From Limnohabitans sp. G3-2 (GTDB lineage: Bacteria; Pseudomonadota; Gammaproteobacteria; Burkholderiales; Burkholderiaceae_C), in NCBI RefSeq assembly GCF_002778275.1, contig NZ_NESG01000004.1:310001-374000 (forward strand): a stretch of DNA of 64,000 nt, read 5' to 3'. The notes beneath the pieces are model-generated. The model did no database searches, was not told the origin of the DNA, and was given only the letters and a program-made list of their open reading frames with translations. Shown in pieces: positions 50,222 to 57,940 of this stretch. Numbering within the stretch: position 1 is the first letter of the stretch; the number at the start of each line of letters is the position of its first letter. Position numbers and translations under genes: made by a program.

Positions 50222-51307
50222 ATGAAGCGTTCTGTGAAATTGTGGGGGAGTCTTAGCCTTTTCCTGGCGGCGCTCGCCGCTTTGGCTTGGTGGCAACGGG
50301 GGCCGATCACAGTGGCTCTGATGCAGCGCCAAGTCAGTGCTTTGACGGCGATAGTTGACCCGCTGGCGGCATTAGCCGACGGCTTGCATGTCGGTTTGTG
50401 CGGGGCCGGCTCGCCTTTTCCCGATGCCAAACGAAGTGGTCCGTGCACCGTGGTGGTGGCTGGCCAACGCATGTTTGTGTTTGATGCGGGTTCGGGTGCC
50501 AGTCGCAACATTGCCTTGATGAGATTGAACGCCGGTCAAATCGAAGCCTTGTTCCTCACCCACTTCCATTCGGATCACATCGATGGCTTGGGCGAATTGC
50601 TGATGCAGCGCTGGATTCAGCGCACCGCCCAGCAAGCTTTGCCGGTGCATGGCCCTGAAGGCCTTGAAAAAGTCTTGCAGGGCTTCAACGACGCCTACAC
50701 CTTAGACAAGGGCTATCGCATAGGTCACCATGGTGAGGCTGTGGCGCCAAAGGCTGGGTTTGGTGGTTTGGCGCAGCCGTTCACATTGCCAGCTGACACG
50801 GGACGCAAAGTGCTGTTGTCCGAGCCTGATTTGGAGATCGTTGCGTTCCGTGTATCCCATGGCCCAGTCCATCCAGCCGTGGGTTACCGGATCCGCTACA
50901 AAGACCGAACGATGGTGATCAGCGGCGACACATCCAAAAGCGCGGCTGTGCAACGCGAGTCTATGGGGGTCGATCTGTTGTTGCATGAGGCCCTTTCCCC
51001 GCCTTTGCTGGGTGTCGTTGAAACAGGATTTGCCGATGCTGGGCGCGCGCACTTGGCCAAAATCATGCACGACGTGCTCAATTACCACACCACACCCGAA
51101 GAAGCGGCAGAGATTGCGCTGGCGGCCAACGTCAAGGCTTTGGTGTTCAACCACATCGTGCCGCCATTGCCTTTGTCGGGTTTAGAACAAAGCTTTGCGA
51201 AAGGGGCACAACAGATCTACAAAGGCCCACTGCGCATCGGCACCGATGGCGACTGGTTTACCCTAGCGACCGGCAGCACAGCGATTGAAATGGGCAAAAG
51301 GCCTTGA
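50222..51307 (+). CDS. Exported metallo-beta-lactamase-fold hydrolase (RNase Z/AtsA-like)
   Basis: 361 aa. A signal-anchor (KLWGSLSLFLAALAALAWW) precedes an MBL domain with the metal motif THFHSDHIDG (His114, His116, Asp118, His119), a further His near VSHGPVHPAVGYRI, Asp in VISGDTSKS and the C-terminal His in LVFNHIVPPLP. The layout is that of RNase Z-like phosphodiesterases and of the metallo-beta-lactamase-type arylsulfatases; because the protein is exported and lies 42 bp before a sulfatase gene, a sulfatase role is possible but not proven. It is not the SdsA1 type, which is longer with an extra C-terminal domain. Confidence 0.82.
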   Translation: MKRSVKLWGSLSLFLAALAALAWWQRGPITVALMQRQVSALTAIVDPLAALADGLHVGLCGAGSPFPDAKRSGPCTVVVAGQRMFVFDAGSGASRNIALMRLNAGQIEALFLTHFHSDHIDGLGELLMQRWIQRTAQQALPVHGPEGLEKVLQGFNDAYTLDKGYRIGHHGEAVAPKAGFGGLAQPFTLPADTGRKVLLSEPDLEIVAFRVSHGPVHPAVGYRIRYKDRTMVISGDTSKSAAVQRESMGVDLLLHEALSPPLLGVVETGFADAGRAHLAKIMHDVLNYHTTPEEAAEIALAANVKALVFNHIVPPLPLSGLEQSFAKGAQQIYKGPLRIGTDGDWFTLATGSTAIEMGKRP

Positions 51308-51349
51308 CGTGGCAGTCTCCACACTTTTGAACATCGAGGAGTTTTTTTC

Positions 51350-53008
51350 ATGTTGAAACGCATCGCCTGGGCCTTGTTGGCTTTTTTGTTGGTGGCCACC
51401 TTGGCTTTTTACGCGGTGGGCGGTCGACCGGGTGTTTTGCTGCTTTTCGTGAAATACGTCATGCACCAACAATATGCCCCCACACAAGAAGTGCGATGGC
51501 AAGCTGGGCCGGATCAGCCAGTTGCGACGCGCCGCCCGCCCAATGTGGTGCTGATCGTCGCAGATGACCTGGGCATCAACGACATCACGCATTACGGCGG
51601 AGGCATCGCAGGTGGCAAAGTGCCCACCCCGCACATCGACAGCATTGCCCAGCAGGGTGTTGACTTTCGCAATGGCTACTCGGGTAACGCCACCTGCGCA
51701 CCGTCCAGGGCAGCCATGATGACTGGGCGTTACGCCACGCGTTTTGGTTTCGAATTTACGCCCACGCCCAAGCAATTCATGAAGGCGGTCACAGGCATGT
51801 CTGCGGCCGATCAACTGCACAAACCTCTTTACCACCCTGAGCGTGAGTCGGAATTGATCCCTTACGAAGACATGGGCTTACCCACCAGCGAAATCACCTT
51901 GGCCAAACTGCTGCAAGGGGCCAATTACCACACGGTGCATTTGGGTAAATGGCATTTGGGGGACAACCCACAGTTTCGCTCTTACAACCACGGCTTCACC
52001 GAATCCTTGTCCCATCTGCATGGTGCGTCGATGTTCTTGCCCACCAAGGACCCGAATGTGGTCAATGCGATGCAAGACTTCGATCCGATTGACAAATTCC
52101 TGTGGGCCGCAGAGCCTTGGGCTGTGCGTTTCAAAGACGGTGCACCTTTTCAGCCGCCCAAGTACATGACCGATTACCTCACCGACGAAGCGGTCAAGGT
52201 GGTCGAAGCCAACAAGAATCGGCCTTTCTTTTTGTATTTGGCCTACAACGCGCCCCACACTCCTTTGCAGGCCACTCGTGAAGACTACGACGCACTGAGT
52301 TTCATTCCAGACCACACCATGCGGGTCTATGCCGCAATGATTCGATCGCTGGACCGCAACATTGGCCGCGTTTTGCGGTCGCTCAAAGATCAGGGAGTGG
52401 ACGACAACACCTTGGTCATTTTCACCAGCGACAATGGCGGCGCTCACTATATCGGCCTCGAAGGTTTGAATTCGCCTTACCGTGGCTGGAAAGCCACTTT
52501 CTTTGAAGGCGGCATCCATGTGCCTTTCTTCATGCGCTGGCCTGGCCAAATTCCGAAAGACACACAAGTCACCGCCCCCGTCAGCCACTTTGATATTTTT
52601 GCTACGGCAGCCGCTGCGGCTGGGCAAAAGCCGCCTACCGACCGGTCCATTGACGGCGTGAATTTGCTGCCCTTTATCAAGGGGGAGGCGCCAGGGCGGC
52701 CACACGATGTTTTGTTTTGGCGCACCGATCAATACGTCACGGTGCGTGCTGGCGACTGGAAGTTGCAAGTCTCGCAAATGCCCAAAAAGAATTGGTTGTT
52801 CAACCTGGCCAATGACCCCACGGAAAAAATCAACCTTGCAGACAAAGAACCTGAGCGTTTGGCTGCATTGCAAGCGCAGTTGGCAGAATGGTCAAAAAGT
52901 CAGCGCAAACCCTTGTGGCCTTCATTAGGTGCAGCGGCGATCGCGATCGACCATTCGCTCAAGCAACCCAGCAAAGCCACCGACGAGTACATTTATTACT
53001 CAAACTGA
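51350..53008 (+). CDS. Sulfatase of the formylglycine type, membrane-anchored (first copy)
   Basis: 552 aa. N-terminal TM anchor (about residues 4-22). Core: PPNVVLIVADDLGINDITHYGGG (metal Asp pair), the modification motif C-A-P-S-R with Cys116 in GNATCAPSRAAMMTGRYATR, GKWHLGD (about residue 200), and TLVIFTSDNGGAHYIG (Asp-Asn metal ligands). FGE-modified Cys is required, and an FGE is encoded 1.3 kb away on the divergent operon. The arylsulfatase-like length and motifs do not fix the sulfate ester. The acidic end DEYIYYSN has no C-terminal anchor. Confidence 0.92.
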   Translation: MLKRIAWALLAFLLVATLAFYAVGGRPGVLLLFVKYVMHQQYAPTQEVRWQAGPDQPVATRRPPNVVLIVADDLGINDITHYGGGIAGGKVPTPHIDSIAQQGVDFRNGYSGNATCAPSRAAMMTGRYATRFGFEFTPTPKQFMKAVTGMSAADQLHKPLYHPERESELIPYEDMGLPTSEITLAKLLQGANYHTVHLGKWHLGDNPQFRSYNHGFTESLSHLHGASMFLPTKDPNVVNAMQDFDPIDKFLWAAEPWAVRFKDGAPFQPPKYMTDYLTDEAVKVVEANKNRPFFLYLAYNAPHTPLQATREDYDALSFIPDHTMRVYAAMIRSLDRNIGRVLRSLKDQGVDDNTLVIFTSDNGGAHYIGLEGLNSPYRGWKATFFEGGIHVPFFMRWPGQIPKDTQVTAPVSHFDIFATAAAAAGQKPPTDRSIDGVNLLPFIKGEAPGRPHDVLFWRTDQYVTVRAGDWKLQVSQMPKKNWLFNLANDPTEKINLADKEPERLAALQAQLAEWSKSQRKPLWPSLGAAAIAIDHSLKQPSKATDEYIYYSN

Positions 53009-53136
53009 GGCGACCTCATGACCGACTGCAGCTCCTTCGGCTGGATGGGGTTGCCGGCCTGGCCAACTTCTGAGTTGCACATGGGTATTCGGGGCTTGAC
53101 TCGTATTCATTTTCCCCAAACCGCAGGAGAAGGCTG

Positions 53137-54273
53137 ATGCCGCGTCCATATATCCTTTACGGCTGGCATTTGTCTTATTTCACCGGCAAAGCCATGTGCT
53201 ATTTGCGCTACAAGCAAACCCCGTTTGTGCAAAAGCCGGTCAACATGCTCACCTTGTTGTGGCGCATCAAAAATAAAACCGGTGCAGCCGTGATGCCGGT
53301 CTTGGTCACCCCACAAGGCGAATGGATCAACGACACCAGTCGGATCATTGACCACATCGAAGCACAAACGCCAAACCCGTCGGTGCATCCAGCCACCCCG
53401 GTACAGCGCTTTGCCTCCTACCTGATGGAAGCTTGGGGCGATGAATGGTGGGTGCCGATGGCCATGCACACGCGCTGGACCTACCCCGAAAATTTCGCCT
53501 TGTTTGAGCGCGAAGCTGGAGACGCGTTGCTGCCATGCTGGCCTGGTTTTGCCAAAAAACGTGCCGTTAAAGTGGTGGCCAAAACATTGCGTAGCATGCT
53601 GCCTGCCGTGGGCGTTCGGCCTTCTCAGTTGGGCGTGATGGATGCGTGGATGGCGCACATGCTCGATGTGTTGGACCGGCATTTCGCCGAGCACCAGTTT
53701 TTGTTCGGGGATCGGCCCATGTTGGGTGATTTTGGCTTAGTGGGCGCCATGTACGGCCATTTGGGGCGTGACCCCTGGCCCGCGCGTGAGTTGGTGGGAC
53801 CACGCCCGCATTTGCGCGCCTGGATCCAGCGCATGAGTGCCCCTGAGCATGCGCAGCTGCCAGCCGGTTCGCAGGGCTTGTTACCGAACGACCAGATCGC
53901 CCCCACTTTGTTGCCTGTCTTTCAGGCCATATCCCGTGAATTCCTGCCTTTGCTCGAGGGCATCCTGACTCAGGTCCACGCTGAGTGCCCCCATTGGCCT
54001 GTGGGAAAGCCATTGCCAAGACGCCTTGACGATGTGACGGTACCGATGGGCCAAGGGGAGTTCAGTCGCGCGGCATTACCCTACAGTTTGTGGATGGCGC
54101 AACGCACACTGGATGTCTATCACGGGATGAATGCGTCAGATCAGGCGAAAGTCAGGCATTGGTTGACCGAGCTTGGAGCGGAACGCCTCCTGGCCTTGAA
54201 CCTGCCACGATTGAGAATGCATGGCGTACGTGTGGCCATCGATAGCCCGGCTGTCTGCGTTACCGCGTCTTGA
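53137..54273 (+). CDS. Glutathione S-transferase-like protein
   Basis: 378 aa, longer than normal GSTs (about 220). The first 90 residues have a thioredoxin-fold pattern: YILYGWHLSYFTGKAMCYLRYK, VMPVLVTPQGEWINDTSRIIDHIEA with cis-Pro and the SR/DTSRI glutathione-binding turn. An all-helical region follows (about 90-240), ending GDFGLVGAMYGHLGRDPWP, then about 110 residues with no recognised domain. It could be glutathione-dependent in dehalogenation or isomerisation steps; this is inferred from the context only. The gap before it (128 bp) holds no recognised feature. Confidence 0.7.
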   Translation: MPRPYILYGWHLSYFTGKAMCYLRYKQTPFVQKPVNMLTLLWRIKNKTGAAVMPVLVTPQGEWINDTSRIIDHIEAQTPNPSVHPATPVQRFASYLMEAWGDEWWVPMAMHTRWTYPENFALFEREAGDALLPCWPGFAKKRAVKVVAKTLRSMLPAVGVRPSQLGVMDAWMAHMLDVLDRHFAEHQFLFGDRPMLGDFGLVGAMYGHLGRDPWPARELVGPRPHLRAWIQRMSAPEHAQLPAGSQGLLPNDQIAPTLLPVFQAISREFLPLLEGILTQVHAECPHWPVGKPLPRRLDDVTVPMGQGEFSRAALPYSLWMAQRTLDVYHGMNASDQAKVRHWLTELGAERLLALNLPRLRMHGVRVAIDSPAVCVTAS

Positions 54274-54275
54274 CG

Positions 54276-54300
54276 CGCTCGTTGATTTCAAACCCGAGCG
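54276..54300. promoter_or_regulatory. Inverted repeat before the TetR start
   Basis: CGCTCG (54276-54281) and CGAGCG (54295-54300) are exact inverted repeats with a 13-bp spacer, overlapping the end of the GST-like gene and ending 5 bp before the TetR ATG. It could be an autoregulatory operator or a hairpin affecting TetR translation; the function is not known. Confidence 0.3.
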
Positions 54301-54305
54301 TCATA

Positions 54306-54977
54306 ATGGAAGCCATGCGAGAAAACGAAACAAAGGGTACAACACAGATCAAGGCCGGTGAGCCTTGCAGTCAGGCACAGGAACAGGCCACTGAGTCCCC
54401 GAAACTCGATGGCCGACTGAACCGCAGTGTGGTGACACGAAACAAGATTGTCGAGACTTTGACCAAGCTCATTTTGGAGGGTCAAATCTCACCGACTGCA
54501 GAGCAAGTGGCCTTGCGTGCCAACGTAGGTTTGCGCACGGTTTTTCGCCATTTCGACAACATGGATGCCCTTTACCGGGAAATCAGCATCGATGTCGACG
54601 CGCAAATTAAGCCCTTGTTACAAGCCCGTCTGGATGCGCAGACTTGGCAGGAGCGTGTCGTGCAAAGCATTGCAGTACGCAGCGAAATCTATGACAGAAC
54701 CGCCGCGATGCATGTGGCCGCTCAGGTTCACCGACATGAGTCCGTTTACCTCACGAAAAACCTGATGGAATCAGCGAGGTTGCAACGCGACCTTTTGCAA
54801 CGTTTATTACCTCCTGATTTGGCCCAGAACGCGCCTTTTCTGGATGCGCTGGACTTGGTGCTCAGTTTTGAATCTTGGATTAGATTGCGCCGAGAACAAG
54901 CTTTGTCCGCCACAGAGGCCACCGCCGTGATGCAGTTGACTGTCAAGGCCTTGTTGGCCACCGTCAAGTCGCTTTAG
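54306..54977 (+). CDS. TetR-family transcriptional regulator of the accessory block
   Basis: 223 aa. The ATG at 54306 was chosen (a second Met lies three codons on). After a charged N-terminal segment, the helix-turn-helix reads SVVTRNKIVETLTKLILEGQISPTAEQVALRANVGLRTVFRHFDNMDALYREI (about residues 38-90), the TetR pattern with a GLRTVFRHF recognition helix. The C-terminal ligand domain is all-helical and Leu-rich with no family hint. It is the last gene of the MBL-sulfatase-GST operon and is the only regulator in the block, so it is the best candidate to bind the 24-bp motif. Its stop overlaps the convergent dehalogenase-like gene by 14 bp. Confidence 0.85.
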   Translation: MEAMRENETKGTTQIKAGEPCSQAQEQATESPKLDGRLNRSVVTRNKIVETLTKLILEGQISPTAEQVALRANVGLRTVFRHFDNMDALYREISIDVDAQIKPLLQARLDAQTWQERVVQSIAVRSEIYDRTAAMHVAAQVHRHESVYLTKNLMESARLQRDLLQRLLPPDLAQNAPFLDALDLVLSFESWIRLRREQALSATEATAVMQLTVKALLATVKSL

Positions 54978-55893
54978 GCAGTGGTGTGCTTCGGATGAAG
55001 TTGACCATCATCTGCGCCACCTCAGCCCCTTTGTCTTCTTGCAGAAAATGGCCAGCACCCCGTGTGATGCTGTGGGGCTGGTCCTTGGCGCCCGGAACCA
55101 AGTCATGCCAGATGCGATAACCACCGCGTGTGACGGGGTCGCGATTGCTGAACAAAGTGAGGAAAGGTTTTTCCCAACGCTTGAAGACTTCCCAAGCGGC
55201 TTCGTTGTCGGCGCGTTCGGGGTCTGTGGGGGTAATGGGCACCAAACTCGGAAAAATCCTTGCGCCTACCCGGTGTCGGCGACTTGAAAAGGGCGCGTCA
55301 TAGGCGGCGACTTCCGCTGGGGTCAGCCCGCTGGTGCAACCAGCTTTGACGATGCGACCAATTGGGAACCATGGGCTGTATTGGGCAAATGCACGCCAAA
55401 TTTTGAAGGCCTTCGGCACGGGCGTAGTGCCTGTGGGCAGCCCGCCATTGGCCAGCACAATACGGTCAAAGCGCTGAGGCGAGGCCGCGGCCATGCGCAA
55501 TCCGATCAAAGAGCCCCAGTCTTGGCAAAACAAGGTGATGCTTGTCAGGTCATTGGCTTGAAGCCACGCATTCATCCACTGGACATGGTGCCGGTACGAA
55601 TAATCGTCCTTGCGAGTGGGTTTGTCAGAGCGACCAAAGCCCACCAGATCAGGGGCGACCACGCGAAAGCCTGCTTCGAGCAGCACCGGAATCATCTTGC
55701 GGTAAAGGAACGACCAAGTGGGTTCGCCATGCATCAACAAAACCACGGGTGCTTCGCGTGGGCCTTCGTCGATGAAGGCAATGCGCAGCCCTGCCACCTC
55801 GGTGTAGTGGGGTAAATACGGGAAATCAGGAATATTGGCAAAGGCTGAATCGTCGGTGCGCACGAAATCAGTCACCCAGGGCAAAGTGGACAT
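54964..55893 (-). CDS. Haloalkane-dehalogenase-like alpha/beta hydrolase (HLD-I type)
   Basis: 309 aa. MHGEPTWSFLYRKMIPVLLEAGFRV has the oxyanion HGxPTW, and FCQDWGSLIGLR holds the nucleophile Asp125 followed by Trp126, the first halide-binding Trp; the acid Asp252 is in FSNRDPVTRGG and the base His282 in GAGHFLQED. Spacing and motifs are those of DhlA/DhmA subfamily I. A second halide ligand in the cap is probable (WKY-like region PKAFKIWRAFAQ). The ATG at 55893 gives the family length. An epoxide hydrolase is the alternative; a Ser or fluoroacetate-type enzyme is not supported. It is the last gene of the six-gene minus-strand operon. Confidence 0.85.
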   Translation of the reverse strand: MSTLPWVTDFVRTDDSAFANIPDFPYLPHYTEVAGLRIAFIDEGPREAPVVLLMHGEPTWSFLYRKMIPVLLEAGFRVVAPDLVGFGRSDKPTRKDDYSYRHHVQWMNAWLQANDLTSITLFCQDWGSLIGLRMAAASPQRFDRIVLANGGLPTGTTPVPKAFKIWRAFAQYSPWFPIGRIVKAGCTSGLTPAEVAAYDAPFSSRRHRVGARIFPSLVPITPTDPERADNEAAWEVFKRWEKPFLTLFSNRDPVTRGGYRIWHDLVPGAKDQPHSITRGAGHFLQEDKGAEVAQMMVNFIRSTPLPKAT

Positions 55894-55898
55894 GCAGG

Positions 55899-56690
55899 TC
55901 AAACTCCAAAAATACGGGCCAGCCGAACACCGAATCCCTGGATCCAAGGCGCCACGTACCGCAGCTTGGGCTTCTTCGCCTCGGCGGCTTTCACGATTTG
56001 CGAGACGATGGACTCGGTGGTTTTGGCTTCTAAGAATTGAAATGTGCGCTTTTCTTCTGCCTTCAAACGCGCAACATGTGCTGCGAAATACGACTGCTTG
56101 CCCATCCAAGCGTATTTGCTCTCAGTCATCGCTTGGTTGAACCCGGTGTGGATCGCACCCGGTTCGATCAGCGCCACATGCACGCCACACCGCAATTGTT
56201 GGAGTTCTGCCCGCAAACCCGCACCCGCCGCAGACAAGGCAAACTTGCTCATCGAGTACGGCATCAAAAAAGGCATGGGAATGCGGCCCGCAATCGAACT
56301 GACCAACAGCACCGTGCCACGTTGGCGCTGGATCATGCCCCGCAGGGCCAACTGCGTCAACGCCAAAGTGCCAAACAGGTTGACCTCGAAAACATGTCGT
56401 ATGCGATCGATATCCACCTCGGCCAGTGAGCCCGATTCGCCCACACCGGCGTTGTTGATCAACACGTCCAATTCCAGCGAGAGGATTTTCTCGCGGTCTT
56501 GCGCCGAGGTGATATCAAGCTTGAAAACCTCCAAGGACAGCCCTTTCGTCAAGGCCATGGCCTTGAGTGTTAGCGACTGGGCCTCGTCGATGGTGGTGGC
56601 GATGACGCGGTGCTGGCGTGCAGCCAACGCGAAGGCTGTGTCGAGCCCAATGCCGCTGCCAGCGCCGGTGATAAGAATGGTTTTTTTCAT
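55899..56690 (-). CDS. Short-chain dehydrogenase/reductase (second in the block)
   Basis: 263 aa. MKKTILITGAGSGIGLDTAFALAARQHRVIATT is the cofactor motif; VLINNAGVGESGSLAEVDIDRIRHVFEVNLFGTLALTQ and VSSIAGRIPMPFLMPYSMSKFALSAAGAGLRAELQ give the catalytic Ser, Tyr and Lys. The C-terminus KPKLRYVAPWIQGFGVRLARIFGV resembles sterol/lipid-related SDRs. The stop is 5 bp before the dehalogenase-like gene, and its start overlaps the propeller gene by four bases. It might oxidise an alcohol released by the sulfatases or by dehalogenation. Confidence 0.87.
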   Translation of the reverse strand: MKKTILITGAGSGIGLDTAFALAARQHRVIATTIDEAQSLTLKAMALTKGLSLEVFKLDITSAQDREKILSLELDVLINNAGVGESGSLAEVDIDRIRHVFEVNLFGTLALTQLALRGMIQRQRGTVLLVSSIAGRIPMPFLMPYSMSKFALSAAGAGLRAELQQLRCGVHVALIEPGAIHTGFNQAMTESKYAWMGKQSYFAAHVARLKAEEKRTFQFLEAKTTESIVSQIVKAAEAKKPKLRYVAPWIQGFGVRLARIFGV

Positions 56691-57940
56691 GCGATAAAGA
56701 CCCTGGCCAACTGGCCCATTGATGACCAATAAAAATCTCGCCCCCAACCAGGGCTAGGAAACACCACGCCTTGCATCAGACCGCCCAAGCGGACACGGCC
56801 TTTTTCAAAACCGGTGGCGATGTCCAGAACCACCACCTCCTCACCGTGTCTGCGGTAATCGTTGACGACCAACTCGCCCGTATCAGGGTACATCACCATG
56901 TGGCTGGCAGCGCCAAAGGGGGCTTTGCGCCACAGGGGCGTCAAGCGGCGCAATGCTTCGTCAAAACGCCAGGCTTGCAGCACTGAATTGGCCGAGTCAT
57001 AACCGACCACCGTGTGACTTTTCAAGTCGACCAATGGCGGGTTGGTGATGCTGCCGCTGAGCAGACCCGAAACTTCCAACATTTGATGGTCTTGTGCATC
57101 AGACAGAGAAACTCGGATAAGCCTGTTGGCCGTACGGCTGACGCCTGCACCAACCATACGGTAGCGATAGCGGTGTTGCCCGTTGTCCATGAACCAAGCC
57201 TGCTTCCCGTCGAGCACCACGTCCCAGCCATAAGTTTGGCGGCTTTGCCCAATGTAGTCAAAGTGCCAGTCGGGATCACGCCGCAGTGTCTGCTGCGCTG
57301 TGTCCCAGTGGTAACGAAAAATGCTGCGAACACCCACCACATAGACCGTGTTGCCAATGGCACTCAAACGCGCGATGGACGGTTCGGGGCACAAAAGATC
57401 GGCGCACACGGGTTGAAGTGTTTCAGGGTCCAGCACCGTCAAGCTGGCAGGTGTGCTGGCTGACAAGTTTTTGGTGACGATCAAGCCGTTGTCCAGAATG
57501 ACGAAGGCGTTGTAGGGTTCCTTCACAGGCAGAGCATGGCTGGCCATCACCTTGCACTGGCGATTCAAGCGGTGGGCATGGTTGCCATACACAACATACA
57601 GATCGCCATTGCGGTGAATGGCCATGCCGCCTGGCCACATAGGACCACCTTTGAGCGGGGGAGAGCGATAGATCGGCTTGAGGCTTTGTGGGTCGATCTT
57701 CTCCACACGCGATGTGGTGGACAAGCCCAATTGGGCGCGCAAAGCGGTGTGTGTGAGCAAATAGACTTCGCCTGGAGCACCCAGCACAGTCATCGTGGAC
57801 ATCAAGGTGCGCCGCTTTGTGGCTTGTAATACTTCGCCAACCCGAACACCCAAGCCCGCACCACTCAAAGGCCGCTGCAGCCTTTGTGGACCACCGTCTT
57901 CACAAGGCCAAGGGCTGTCCAGGTATCCAAGGTGGGTCAT
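56687..57940 (-). CDS. Putative beta-propeller protein, unknown function
   Basis: 417 aa. Not recognised with certainty. The sequence has about six repeated blade-like phrases (GDLYVVYGNHAHRLNRQCK; NAFVILDNGLIVTKNLSAS; NTVYVVGVRSIFRYHWDT; GELVVNDYRRHGEEVVVLDIATGF; and similar), which suggests a propeller like the SMP-30 or YncE-type folds. There is no clear signal peptide: the ATG at 57940 starts MTHLGYLDSPWPCEDGG. It is translationally coupled (ATGA) to the sulfatase gene before and the SDR gene after it, so a role in the same path (sensor, lactonase or binding protein) is likely, though no catalytic residues can be named. Confidence 0.6.
   Translation of the reverse strand: MTHLGYLDSPWPCEDGGPQRLQRPLSGAGLGVRVGEVLQATKRRTLMSTMTVLGAPGEVYLLTHTALRAQLGLSTTSRVEKIDPQSLKPIYRSPPLKGGPMWPGGMAIHRNGDLYVVYGNHAHRLNRQCKVMASHALPVKEPYNAFVILDNGLIVTKNLSASTPASLTVLDPETLQPVCADLLCPEPSIARLSAIGNTVYVVGVRSIFRYHWDTAQQTLRRDPDWHFDYIGQSRQTYGWDVVLDGKQAWFMDNGQHRYRYRMVGAGVSRTANRLIRVSLSDAQDHQMLEVSGLLSGSITNPPLVDLKSHTVVGYDSANSVLQAWRFDEALRRLTPLWRKAPFGAASHMVMYPDTGELVVNDYRRHGEEVVVLDIATGFEKGRVRLGGLMQGVVFPSPGWGRDFYWSSMGQLARVFIA

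Noticed and set aside
53009-53136. A fourth copy of the 24-bp motif before the GST-like gene
   Set aside because: GTATTCGGGGCTTGACTCGT at 53081 onwards shares only scattered positions and lacks the GTGTCA core.
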